Shown piece after piece: positions 9,186 through 16,233 of a stretch of DNA of 31,605 nt. The notes beneath the pieces are model-generated. The model saw only the letters and a program-made list of their open reading frames with translations. It was not told where the DNA came from and ran no database searches. Each line of letters starts with the position of its first letter. Positions within the stretch are counted from its first letter, which is position 1. The stretch comes from an uncultured Oscillospiraceae bacterium (GTDB lineage: Bacteria; Bacillota; Clostridia; Oscillospirales; Ruminococcaceae): contig URKR01000021.1 of the NCBI GenBank assembly GCA_900548355.1, positions 1 to 31,605 on the forward strand. Reading direction: 5' to 3'. The translations under genes were made by a program, and so were the position numbers.

Positions 9186-10307
9186 ATGCGTTACTGCAAA
9201 AAATGCACGATGCCCGATACCCGCCCCGGCATCACCTTTGACGCCGAGGGCGTCTGCAGCGCCTGCCGCCATTACGAAAACCGCAAAAACATCGACTGGG
9301 ACGTCCGGTTCAAGGAATTTGAAAAGTTCTGCGATAAATACCGCGGCATGAACGGCCCCGGCGGCTACGACTGCGCGGTCGCGGTCTCGGGCGGCAAGGA
9401 CAGCCACTTCCAGGTCTGGATGCTCAAAGAGGTCATGCACATGAACCCGATCCTCTTCAGCGTTGAGGATAACTTCCCGATGACTGCCGCCGGCATCCAC
9501 AACCTCAAAAATATCAGCGAGGAGTTCGGCTGCACGATCATCTCCTGCAAGCCGAACATCAAGGCGCAGAAGATCCTCATGCGCAAATTCTTCGAAAAAT
9601 ACGGCAAGCCGACCTGGTATGTGGACCGGCTGATCTATACCTTCCCGCTGCACATGGCGGCCAAGTTCAACACCCCGATGCTCTGCTACGGCGAGAACGT
9701 CAGCTTTGAGTACGGCGGCAACGCCGACAAAGAGACCTACTCGGCGATGGATCAGATCGAGAACGGCGTCGCGGTCGGCTTCCCGATGGAGGAGCTCATC
9801 GGCGACGGCGTGACCGAAAACGACCTGAGCCTGACGCTCGCCCCCTCGGCCGAAGAGCGCGCCAAGCTCGACCCGTTCTACCTGAGCTACTTTGTGCCCT
9901 GGAACAGCTACAAGAATTACCAGATCGCCAAGGCCCACGGCTTCCATGACCTGACCCATGAATGGGACCGCACCCACCATGCCGAGAACTTCGATCAGAT
10001 CGATTCCCGCGCTTATCTTGTCCATTCCTGGCTCAAATACCCGAAGTTCGGCCACGCCGCCGCGACCGACTACACCGCCCGCTACATCCGCTACGGCATG
10101 ATGACCCGCGAGGAAGCCATCCAGGTCATCAAGGAGCGGGACGGCAAGCTCGACCCCTTGTGCGTGCGGGATTTCTGCAACTTCTGCGGTTACACCGAAT
10201 CGGAATTCTGGGCGATTATGGACAAGTTCTATAACCGCGATCTGTTCGAAAAGAACGAGTACGGCGAATGGGTGCTCAAGCACCCGATCTGGGAGGAAGG
10301 CAAGTAA
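9186..10307 (+). CDS. WbpG/PseA-like N-acetyl-sugar amidotransferase (PP-loop ATPase), copy 1
   Basis: In this family an ATP-pyrophosphatase activates the acetamido group of a sugar, and ammonia from a HisH/HisF pair turns it into an acetamidino group. The 373 residues are the usual length. Seen: zinc-type CxxC pairs Cys4/Cys7 and Cys24/Cys27, PP-loop SGGKDS (68-73), CYGEN in the middle and a C-terminal CVRDFCNFCGY. The start at 9186 follows AAGGAG (9174-9179). No sugar-nucleotide or glycosyltransferase gene is near. A HisF/HisH pair lies 4.3 kb downstream beside a second copy. The true substrate is unknown. Confidence 0.88.
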   Translation: MRYCKKCTMPDTRPGITFDAEGVCSACRHYENRKNIDWDVRFKEFEKFCDKYRGMNGPGGYDCAVAVSGGKDSHFQVWMLKEVMHMNPILFSVEDNFPMTAAGIHNLKNISEEFGCTIISCKPNIKAQKILMRKFFEKYGKPTWYVDRLIYTFPLHMAAKFNTPMLCYGENVSFEYGGNADKETYSAMDQIENGVAVGFPMEELIGDGVTENDLSLTLAPSAEERAKLDPFYLSYFVPWNSYKNYQIAKAHGFHDLTHEWDRTHHAENFDQIDSRAYLVHSWLKYPKFGHAAATDYTARYIRYGMMTREEAIQVIKERDGKLDPLCVRDFCNFCGYTESEFWAIMDKFYNRDLFEKNEYGEWVLKHPIWEEGK

Positions 10308-10351
10308 GCCTTCTTTTGGATACGCGGATACGCCCTGAAACAAACGCAAAA

Positions 10352-10383
10352 CAGCGGCCGGCGGGCAACCCCGCCGGCTGCTG
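10352..10383 (+). other. strong GC hairpin between amidotransferase copy 1 and the DUF1848 gene
   Basis: GCCGGCGGG (10357-10365) pairs perfectly with CCCGCCGGC (10370-10378) around a short CAAC loop, extended by an outer CAGC/GCTG. There is no T-run after it, so it is more likely an mRNA stabiliser or a weak or Rho-type stop than an intrinsic terminator. Confidence 0.6.
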
Positions 10384-10424
10384 CCATAAGCGGGTGCGCG
10401 CTGCACCCCCCGGAAAGGTACCCC

Positions 10425-11357
10425 ATGATTATCAACACCGGCCTGCGCACCGACATCCCGGCTTTTTACACCCCGTGGCTGCTGAACCGCCTGCGGGAAG
10501 GCTTTGTGCTTGTGCGCAGCCCCTACGCCCCGGCGACGCTGACCCGCTACCGGCTTGACCCGGCGGTTGTTGATCTGATCGCCTTCTGCACCAAGAACCC
10601 CGGCCCGATGCTGCCGCATCTGGGTGAACTGCGCCGGTATGCCGGGCGGTACTGGTTTGTCACGATCACCCCCTACGGCCGCGAGATCGAACCCCGCGTG
10701 CCGGAGAAACGGCAGGTTGTGGCGGATTTCCGGGCGCTGTCCCGCGCGGTCGGGGTGGATTCGGTCGGCTGGCGATACGACCCGATCCTGCTCAACGAGA
10801 CCTACACCGTCGAGCGGCACCTCGCCGACTTCGAGGCGCTGGCCGCCGCGCTCGAGGGGTATACCAAGACCTGCGTCATCAGCTTCCTCGATCTCTACCG
10901 GAAAGTGCGGCGCAACTTCCCCGAAGCCCGCGCCGTCGAGAAGGCCGACCGGCTGCGGCTCGGCGCGGCGATGGCGAAGATTGCCGCCGCCCACGGCATG
11001 ACCCTCAAGGCCTGCGCCGAGGGGCAGGAGCTCGCGCCTTATGGCGTTGACTGCGGCGGCTGCATGACGATCGCAACCTATGAGCAGGCGCTGCACGCCC
11101 GGCTTACTGCGCCGCGCCGCCCGGCCGCCCGTGACGGAGCCTGCGCCTGCCACCTCGCGGCCGATATTGGCGCGTACAACAGCTGCCCGCACCTGTGCCG
11201 TTACTGCTATGCGAACGCTGACCCCGCCGCCGTCGCCGCCAACGCCCGCCGGCACGACCCGGCCTCCCCGCTGCTGCTCGGCCGCCCCGAACCCGGCGAT
11301 ACCATCCGCGAAGCCAAACAGGAAAGCTGGCTGGACGGGCAGATGCGATTTGATTGA
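10425..11357 (+). CDS. DUF1848 family protein with radical-SAM-type cysteine motif
   Basis: 310 residues, recognised as DUF1848 by the opening INTGLRTDIPAFY, VRSPYAP, the mid-protein TPYGREIEPRVP, and the C-terminal cysteine cluster. That cluster (Cys254, 258, 261 in CPHLCRYCYAN) has the CX3CX2C spacing of radical-SAM iron-sulfur enzymes, but at the C-terminal end instead of the N-terminal end. Cys210/213 (CGGC) and Cys240/242 (CAC) add possible further ligands. The family has no established function that I know. The start at 10425 follows GGAAAGG (10412-10418). It lies 117 bases after amidotransferase copy 1 on the same strand with no promoter seen between, so co-transcription is plausible. 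Confidence 0.8.
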   Translation: MIINTGLRTDIPAFYTPWLLNRLREGFVLVRSPYAPATLTRYRLDPAVVDLIAFCTKNPGPMLPHLGELRRYAGRYWFVTITPYGREIEPRVPEKRQVVADFRALSRAVGVDSVGWRYDPILLNETYTVERHLADFEALAAALEGYTKTCVISFLDLYRKVRRNFPEARAVEKADRLRLGAAMAKIAAAHGMTLKACAEGQELAPYGVDCGGCMTIATYEQALHARLTAPRRPAARDGACACHLAADIGAYNSCPHLCRYCYANADPAAVAANARRHDPASPLLLGRPEPGDTIREAKQESWLDGQMRFD

Positions 11358-11360
11358 TTT

Positions 11361-11439
11361 GAGAGTTTAGATGCGGTGGATCGTGCTGCGCGCTCAAAAA
11401 ATAGTGGCGGGTTTCCGGCGGTTGTTGAAATCGCGCCGT
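11361..11439. repeat. dispersed intergenic repeat, copy after the DUF1848 gene
   Basis: GAGAGTTTAGATGCGGTG (11361-11378), then GATCGTG, a TGCGCGC module, AAAAAATAG and AAATCGCGCCGT (11428-11439). It shares module order and two near-identical blocks with 5130-5224, and GCGGTGGATCGTG (11373-11385) is identical to 16928-16940. Confidence 0.75.
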
Positions 11440-11700
11440 GCCGCGAACGTCCGCGGGCGGGCAATGCCCGCCCCTACGGGGTGGGGCAAACCGGATTGCC
11501 GCCCACAAACGCACAGCCCGCCGTCAACCGGGCGTATATGGAATCCGCCCCTACGGAATTTGGTTTCGGGTTGATCGCCATCGATTTTCGTTTTCCACAT
11601 TTTCTAACGGCTATGGCGAACGCTGTTCGCCGCTGCGGTCTCAACCATTTATCACCCGCAATTTTTCATTTTTTATTCTTCATTTTTAATTTTTAACGGC
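11440..11700. repeat. mosaic of further non-coding repeats before the Dabb gene
   Basis: A perfect inverted repeat GGGCGGGC-aat-GCCCGCCC (11455-11473) leads into CGCCCCTACGG, and a second degenerate CCGCCCCTACGG copy lies near 11550-11561. From about 11645 to 11697 the sequence turns abruptly AT-rich, with phased TTTTTCATT/TTTTTAA-like units. No gene, no clear promoter and no terminator is seen in this 363-base gap other than these blocks. Confidence 0.6.
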
Positions 11701-11720
11701 TGCTCAGGAGGTATACGACC

Positions 11721-12023
11721 ATGACCAAACACATCATCCTCTGGAAACTGAAAGAAAGCCTGACCCCGGCCGAGAAGGAGACGGTCAAGGCCGGTATCCG
11801 GGCGGGGCTCGAGGGGCTGGCCGGGCAGATTCCAGGCCTTGTCGAAATCCATGTTTACACGGCGGGGCTTCCCTCCTCCAACGTTGACCTCATGCTCGAT
11901 TCGAGCTTCGAAAGCCCGGCTGCGCTCGCCGGCTATTCCACCCACCCGGCCCATCTGGCCGTCGCAAACACCAAAGTCCGCCCCTTCACCGAGCAGCGCA
12001 GCTGCTTTGATTTTGAGGTATAG
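11721..12023 (+). CDS. Dabb-domain (stress-responsive alpha/beta-barrel) protein
   Basis: 100 residues forming one ferredoxin-like Dabb domain: MTKHIILWKLK opening, a central helix rich in Glu/Lys, the strand NVDLMLDSSFES, and the family's HPAHLAVANTKVRPF ending. Such proteins are small dimeric barrels. Some are cyclases or aldolase-like enzymes, but most are of unknown role. Preceded by CAGGAGG (11706-11712). It is flanked by a repeat mosaic upstream and by the lysO promoter downstream, so it is probably its own small unit. Confidence 0.88.
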   Translation: MTKHIILWKLKESLTPAEKETVKAGIRAGLEGLAGQIPGLVEIHVYTAGLPSSNVDLMLDSSFESPAALAGYSTHPAHLAVANTKVRPFTEQRSCFDFEV

Positions 12024-12043
12024 TTCGGCCGCCCCGCCCCAAA

Positions 12044-12072
12044 TTGACTTTTGAAAACGGGCTTGGTATAAT
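12044..12072 (+). promoter_or_regulatory. promoter of the lysO-like gene
   Basis: TTGACT (12044-12049), 17-base spacer, perfect TATAAT (12067-12072), placed 20 bases after the Dabb gene stop. The hairpin at 12101 starts about 22 bases after the expected transcription start. Confidence 0.85.
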
Positions 12073-12100
12073 AGGCAAAGCCAAAACGTGAGAAATGCGG

Positions 12101-12132
12101 GCGGGGCTGCGCGAGAGTGTGGCCCCGCTTTT
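12101..12132 (+). terminator. leader hairpin plus T-run between promoter and lysO (possible attenuator)
   Basis: GCGGGGC (12101-12107) pairs with GCCCCGC (12122-12128). The stem continues inward with five more G-C or G-U pairs to a GAGA loop (12113-12116, GNRA type) and is followed by TTTT (12129-12132). It lies inside the lysO leader, so it should stop some transcripts before the gene, or define a small RNA of about 55 bases. Confidence 0.65.
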
Positions 12133-12173
12133 GTGTGGCCGGGCGCCGGCGACGGCCTGGGGGAGGGGAGTCT

Positions 12174-13085
12174 GTGCAGACGATTTTGATTATGTGCGCG
12201 GGGATTGCGGTGGGGAAACTGCTGTTCCCGCGGCGGTGGGCGGTCGGCAACGGCGCGCTGCAGACCGTGCTGACGATCTTGCTGATCTTTACGATGGGCG
12301 TCTCGATCGGCCGCAACGAAAACCTGCTGCAAAACCTTGGCTCGATCGGGCTGGCCAGCGTGGCGTTCTGCCTGCTCTCGATGGCCGGGTCGGTCGCGGT
12401 GGTCTACCTTTCCACCCGCCGCATCTTCCCGCGGCAGGCCGGGCCGGATGCGGCCGGCGGCGTCACACTGCCCCGGAAAAACCGGATGGTGCAGGCCGCG
12501 CTGGCGGCGCTGCTGCTGGGGGCATTGTGCGGGGTGCTGGGCCTTGGCGGCGCGCCGCTGCGGTTCCTGGTTGATTCCAGCGACGCGGTGCTCAACCTGC
12601 TCATGCTTTCGGTCGGCATCGGCATCGGGATGCAGACCGGCGTGCTCGAGCGGCTCAAGCGCTACCACATCAAAGCCCTCATCATCCCGGCGGGGGTGGT
12701 TATCGGGTCGCTGCTGGGCGGCGTGGCGGGCGCGGCGGTGACCGGCTACCCGCTCGCAGAGGGCCTCGCGATCGCAAGCTGCATGGGCTGGTACAGCCTG
12801 GGCGGCGTCACGATTGAGGCGGCTTCGGGCAGTTTGTACGGCGGGGTGGCGTTTTTGGCAAACCTGCTGCGGGAGATTCTTTCTTTCTTTACGATCCCGC
12901 TGCTGGCCAAATACCTCAACCCGCCGACCTGCATCGCGGTGGCCGGCGCGACGAGCGAGGACACGACCCTGCCGATGGTGATGAAATACACAAGCGAGGA
13001 GTTCGTCGTGCTCTCGGTCCTGAACGGGGCGCTGTGCTCGTTCCTCGTGCCGATTCTGATCTCGCTGTGCTACGCGGTGGGGTGA
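12174..13085 (+). CDS. LysO-family (DUF340) membrane exporter
   Basis: 303 residues and about 8 hydrophobic segments. The family exemplar, LysO (YbjE) of E. coli, exports L-lysine. Here the C-terminal half shows the family signatures CMGWYSLGGV (about 222-231), an LREIL segment and GATSEDTTLP (about 259-268). GTG at 12174 was chosen as the start because GGGAGGGGAG lies directly upstream and residue two begins the first membrane helix. An upstream ATG-less extension would be Arg/Gly-rich and lies within the leader hairpin. The actual cargo may be lysine or a related cationic compound. It sits among amidotransferase genes, which raises the possibility of exporting an amidine- or amine-containing product. 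Confidence 0.85.
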   Translation: MQTILIMCAGIAVGKLLFPRRWAVGNGALQTVLTILLIFTMGVSIGRNENLLQNLGSIGLASVAFCLLSMAGSVAVVYLSTRRIFPRQAGPDAAGGVTLPRKNRMVQAALAALLLGALCGVLGLGGAPLRFLVDSSDAVLNLLMLSVGIGIGMQTGVLERLKRYHIKALIIPAGVVIGSLLGGVAGAAVTGYPLAEGLAIASCMGWYSLGGVTIEAASGSLYGGVAFLANLLREILSFFTIPLLAKYLNPPTCIAVAGATSEDTTLPMVMKYTSEEFVVLSVLNGALCSFLVPILISLCYAVG

Positions 13086-13112
13086 GGGGGCGCATTTTTC
13101 GCCCCGCGCCCC

Positions 13113-13141
13113 TTGCAACCGGAGGCCAACTGTGCTATAAT
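13113..13141 (+). promoter_or_regulatory. promoter of the amidotransferase copy 2 - hisF - hisH unit
   Basis: TTGCAA (13113-13118), 17-base spacer, perfect TATAAT (13136-13141), about 90 bases before the ATG at 13231. Confidence 0.85.
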
Positions 13142-13162
13142 AACCACGCAATGACGGCAAAG

Positions 13163-13202
13163 GCGCCGCCTGACAGGGAAACTCTGTCAGGCGGCGCTTT
13201 TT
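13163..13202 (+). terminator. perfect terminator hairpin inside the leader of amidotransferase copy 2
   Basis: A perfect 14-bp stem GCGCCGCCTGACAG (13163-13176) / CTGTCAGGCGGCGC (13184-13197) with a 7-base loop, followed by TTTTT (13198-13202). It lies downstream of the only good promoter and 28 bases ahead of the start codon. It could be the late terminator of lysO with a promoter inserted before it, an attenuator, or the end of a roughly 55-base small RNA. Confidence 0.88.
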
Positions 13203-13230
13203 CTATTGGCTGCGATTGGAGTGTAAGACT

Positions 13231-14604
13231 ATGGAAAAACTGCCCCGCTATGTCGAGATCGATTACTCAAAATATGACCCCGACATCCCCGAAGATAAGC
13301 TGGAAGCCTATTACGGACTGCCGCAGAAGGTGCGCTTTTGCAAAGAGTGCGTGATGAGCAACCAGAAGCCGAACTCCTGCTATGAGTTTGAGCACACGAT
13401 CGAATCCAAGAAAAAGACGATGGTCATCCAGGACGACGGCGTCTGCGACGCCTGCCACGCCTGCCACAACAAGGCCAACGGCCGGATTGACTGGGCGCTG
13501 CGAGAAAAAGAACTGCGTGAGCTCTGCGACGAATACCGGAAATCGGACGGCAGCTACGACTGCCTGGTGCCCGGCTCCGGTGGCAAGGACAGCTTTTACG
13601 CGGCCCATCTGCTCAAATACAAATACGGGATGCACCCGCTGACCGTGACCTGGGCCCCGCATATCTACACCCCCTGGGGCTGGGAGAATATGCAGGCATG
13701 GATTCACGCCGGGTTTGATAACTACCTCTGCACCCCGAACGGCATGACCCACCGGCTGCTGACCCGCCTGGCGACCGAAAACCTGTTCCACCCGTTCCAG
13801 CCGTTTATCCTGGGGCAAAAGCAGCTTGCGCCCAAGATGGCCGCCAAGTTCGGCATCCCGCTTGTCTTTTACGGCGAGAACGAGGCCGAGTTCGGCAACC
13901 CGATTGCCGACAACAACTCCGCTTTGCGGGACGAGCATTTCTTCGCCGTCAACGATTACGACCACATCTACCTCGGCGGGGTCAGCCTGCGCCAGCTTGA
14001 GGAAGATTACAAGATCGACAAGGCCGACCTTGCGATCTATCTGCCGTCCGAGACCTCGAACCTTGAGAAAAACCACGTCCAGGTGCGGTATCTCGGCTAT
14101 TACGAAAAGTGGCACCCGCAGGGGGCCTACTATTACGCGGTCGAGCACGGGGGCTTCCGCCCCGCGCCCGAGCGCACGCAGGGGACGTATTCGAAATACA
14201 ACTCGATCGACGACAAGATCGACGACTTTTTCTACTACACAACCTACATCAAGTACGGCATCGGCCGCACAACCTACGACGCCGCGCAGGAGATCCGCAA
14301 CGGTGAGATCACCCTCGACGAGGGCAAGGCGCTCTGCAAAAAGTTCGACGGCGAATACCCCGACCGGTTTGAGAAAGAGATTTTCCGGTATCTCTCGCTT
14401 GATAAACAACACTTCCCCTGGGCCAGCCAACTGTTTGAGCAGCCGAAGATGGACCGCGACTACTTTATGCATCTGGCCGACCGGTTCCGCAGCCCGCATA
14501 TCTGGAAGCGGGAGGACGGGTTGTGGAAGCTGCGCCACACCCCCTACGAAGGCGACAGCGAAGTCCTCTGGGGCGACCCGAGGGGGACGCATCATGAGAT
14601 GTGA
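13231..14604 (+). CDS. WbpG-like N-acetyl-sugar amidotransferase (PP-loop ATPase), copy 2, N-terminally extended
   Basis: 457 residues, about 80 longer than copy 1. Seen: an acidic Tyr-rich N-terminal extension (about 1-33), CxxC pairs Cys37/Cys40 and Cys72/Cys75 with an extra Cys78 (CDACHAC), PP-loop SGGKDS (116-121), FYGENEAEFG in the middle and a long C-terminal region with KYNSIDDKIDDFFYYTTY. By family it would activate an acetamido (or amide) group with ATP so that ammonia from HisH/HisF can form an amidine. The hisF and hisH genes follow directly (37-base gap, then 4-base overlap), so these three probably form one complex. Start by GGAG at 13218-13221. Substrate not known. Confidence 0.87.
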   Translation: MEKLPRYVEIDYSKYDPDIPEDKLEAYYGLPQKVRFCKECVMSNQKPNSCYEFEHTIESKKKTMVIQDDGVCDACHACHNKANGRIDWALREKELRELCDEYRKSDGSYDCLVPGSGGKDSFYAAHLLKYKYGMHPLTVTWAPHIYTPWGWENMQAWIHAGFDNYLCTPNGMTHRLLTRLATENLFHPFQPFILGQKQLAPKMAAKFGIPLVFYGENEAEFGNPIADNNSALRDEHFFAVNDYDHIYLGGVSLRQLEEDYKIDKADLAIYLPSETSNLEKNHVQVRYLGYYEKWHPQGAYYYAVEHGGFRPAPERTQGTYSKYNSIDDKIDDFFYYTTYIKYGIGRTTYDAAQEIRNGEITLDEGKALCKKFDGEYPDRFEKEIFRYLSLDKQHFPWASQLFEQPKMDRDYFMHLADRFRSPHIWKREDGLWKLRHTPYEGDSEVLWGDPRGTHHEM

Positions 14605-14641
14605 GTCTGGCCATTTCCCCATACGCCAGGAGGTATACCCT

Positions 14642-15403
14642 ATGCCAAAGAAAATCCGCCTGATCGCGCGGCTGGATGTGAAGGACGAAAACCTTGTCAA
14701 AGGCATCCAGCTTGAAGGGCTGCGCAAACTTGGCGACCCCAACGCTTTTGCGCGGCGCTATTATGAACAGGGCATTGACGAGCTGCTCTACATCGATATT
14801 GTCGCAAGCCTGTATAATCGCAACAACCTTTCGGATATTGTGCGGCGCACCGTTGACGAAGTCTTCATCCCGGTCTGCGTCGGCGGCGGGCTGCGCAGCG
14901 TGGAGGATGTGCGCCACATCCTTGCCATGGGGGCGGACAAGGCCGCCATCAATACGGCTGCCATCAAGCGTCCGGCCCTCATCACCGAAGTCGCGAACGC
15001 CTTCGGCAGCCAGTGCATGGTGCTCTCGATCCAGGCCAAGCGCAGCCGCACCTGGGCCGGCTGGGAGGCGTACTATGACAACGGCCGCGCCCATTCGGGC
15101 TATGACGTCGTAGAGTGGGCCAAGCGCGGCGAAGCCCTCGGCGCGGGGGAAATATTGCTGACCAGCGTGGATTGTGAAGGGCTGCAGCGCGGTATGGACC
15201 TTGAGCTGATCCGGGCCGTGACCAAGGCTGTGCACATCCCGGTTGTCTGCGGCGGAGGCGTCGGCTGCGGGGAAGATGTTGTGGAAGCGGCCAACGCCGG
15301 GGCCGACGCCGTCGCCTGTGCCGCCGTACTGCATTATAACAAGCAGACGGTGCCCGAGCTCAAGGAAGAAATCCGAGCCGGCGGGGTGGAGGTGCGCGCA
15401 TGA
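14642..15403 (+). CDS. HisF-like ammonia-channel/cyclase subunit (WbuZ/HisF2 type)
   Basis: 253-residue TIM barrel. It resembles imidazole-glycerol-phosphate synthase HisF, but with the features of the sugar-amidotransferase branch: RLDVKDENLVKGIQLEGLR and the YYEQGIDELLYIDIVASLY segment. Asp12 matches catalytic Asp11 of HisF. The second catalytic aspartate (Asp130 of Thermotoga HisF, in AIDAKR) is Gln131 here (SIQAKR), which argues against histidine biosynthesis. Its likely role is to pass ammonia from the HisH glutaminase to the PP-loop partner. Start follows CAGGAGG. It overlaps hisH by 4 bases (ATGA), implying coupled translation. Confidence 0.9.
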   Translation: MPKKIRLIARLDVKDENLVKGIQLEGLRKLGDPNAFARRYYEQGIDELLYIDIVASLYNRNNLSDIVRRTVDEVFIPVCVGGGLRSVEDVRHILAMGADKAAINTAAIKRPALITEVANAFGSQCMVLSIQAKRSRTWAGWEAYYDNGRAHSGYDVVEWAKRGEALGAGEILLTSVDCEGLQRGMDLELIRAVTKAVHIPVVCGGGVGCGEDVVEAANAGADAVACAAVLHYNKQTVPELKEEIRAGGVEVRA

Positions 15404-16047
15404 AAGTGACAGTCATAGATTACGGCCTTTCCAACCTGCGCAGCGTGGCCAATGCGCTGGCCCGCTGCGGGGCCGAAGTCGAACTGACGGCAGACCCGGC
15501 CGCCGTGCGGGCGGCCCGGGTATTGGTTTTGCCCGGCGTCGGCGCTTTTGGGGATGGAATGGCAGGCCTGCGCGGGCACGGCCTTATCGAACCGCTGCGG
15601 GAAAAGGCCGCAGCCGGCACCCCGCTGCTGGGCATCTGCCTTGGCATGCAGATGCTGTTTGAGGAATCCGAGGAATTCGGCCTGCACGAAGGCCTTGGGC
15701 TGATCCCCGGGCGGGTTGTGCGCATCCCGGATCAAACGGTTGACGGCGCGCCGCAGCGGGTGCCGCAGATCGGCTGGCAGCCGCTGCGGCCGGCCGGCGG
15801 CCGAAAGGATTTTGCCGGTACCGCGCTGGAAAGCGTGGAACCGGGGCAGGAGTGTTACTTCATCCACAGTTATGAGGCCAAGCCCGCCGCTGCGGCCGAC
15901 CGCCTGGCCGACGTGCTTTACGGCGGGCGGGTTACCTGTGCGGCAGTGTGCCGCGGCAGCGTGCTGGGCACCCAGTTCCACCCTGAAAAATCCGGGCCGG
16001 TCGGCCTTGGCATCCTGCACGATTTTTTGGCCCGCAGCGCCCGCTGA
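15400..16047 (+). CDS. HisH-like glutamine amidotransferase (WbuY/HisH2 type)
   Basis: 215 residues, class I glutaminase domain that releases ammonia from glutamine for the HisF-like partner. The catalytic triad is intact: Cys80 in GICLGMQMLF, His194 and Glu196 in TQFHPEKSG. The oxyanion segment PGVGAFGDGM (about 45-54) and the HisH-type YFIHSY (153-158) are present. The start overlaps the hisF stop by 4 bases. No other his genes are nearby, so I infer that it feeds the amidotransferase complex with copy 2 (and possibly copy 1). Confidence 0.92.
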   Translation: MKVTVIDYGLSNLRSVANALARCGAEVELTADPAAVRAARVLVLPGVGAFGDGMAGLRGHGLIEPLREKAAAGTPLLGICLGMQMLFEESEEFGLHEGLGLIPGRVVRIPDQTVDGAPQRVPQIGWQPLRPAGGRKDFAGTALESVEPGQECYFIHSYEAKPAAAADRLADVLYGGRVTCAAVCRGSVLGTQFHPEKSGPVGLGILHDFLARSAR

Positions 16048-16121
16048 TTGGGGCGTGCCGCCAAAACTGACCGGACAGGCAACAAAAATCCAGAAAAAAC
16101 GCAAAAACGTCGTTCTATCCA

Positions 16122-16150
16122 TTCCCAAGCCGGCGCAAATGTTGTATAAT
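16122..16150 (+). promoter_or_regulatory. possible promoter of the P-loop protein gene
   Basis: TTCCCA (16122-16127), 17-base spacer, perfect TATAAT (16145-16150), in the 186-base gap after hisH. A TTGACA at 16184-16189 lacks a -10 at the right distance. The sequence between is AT-rich, unlike the surrounding genes. Confidence 0.45.
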
Positions 16151-16233
16151 TCAAACTGGAAAGTTAAAAAATTAACGTTTCGCTTGACAAAGTATAAATT
16201 GTCTGCAAAACGTACAAAAAAGGGGTGTCCTGT

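Noticed and set aside
9075..11255. Long minus-strand frame (726 codons) opposite amidotransferase copy 1 and the DUF1848 gene
   Set aside because: No domain and a composition typical of a complementary shadow; the plus-strand genes show PP-loop and cysteine motifs.
13087..13105. GGGGCG/CGCCCC hairpin right after lysO as its terminator
   Set aside because: Six-bp stem with no T-run after it; the strong terminator further on is a better candidate.
12073..13230. Classical riboswitch (for example lysine type) in the lysO or amidotransferase leaders
   Set aside because: The leaders are about 90-95 bases and hold only one simple hairpin each, too short and simple for the known lysine aptamer.
14642..16047. 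Histidine biosynthesis genes hisF and hisH
   Set aside because: No other his genes nearby, a PP-loop amidotransferase directly upstream, and the second catalytic aspartate of HisF replaced by Gln.
16184..16198. TTGACA with TATAAA as a promoter for the kinase-like gene
   Set aside because: The two boxes are only 3 bases apart; no -10 lies 16-18 bases after the TTGACA.
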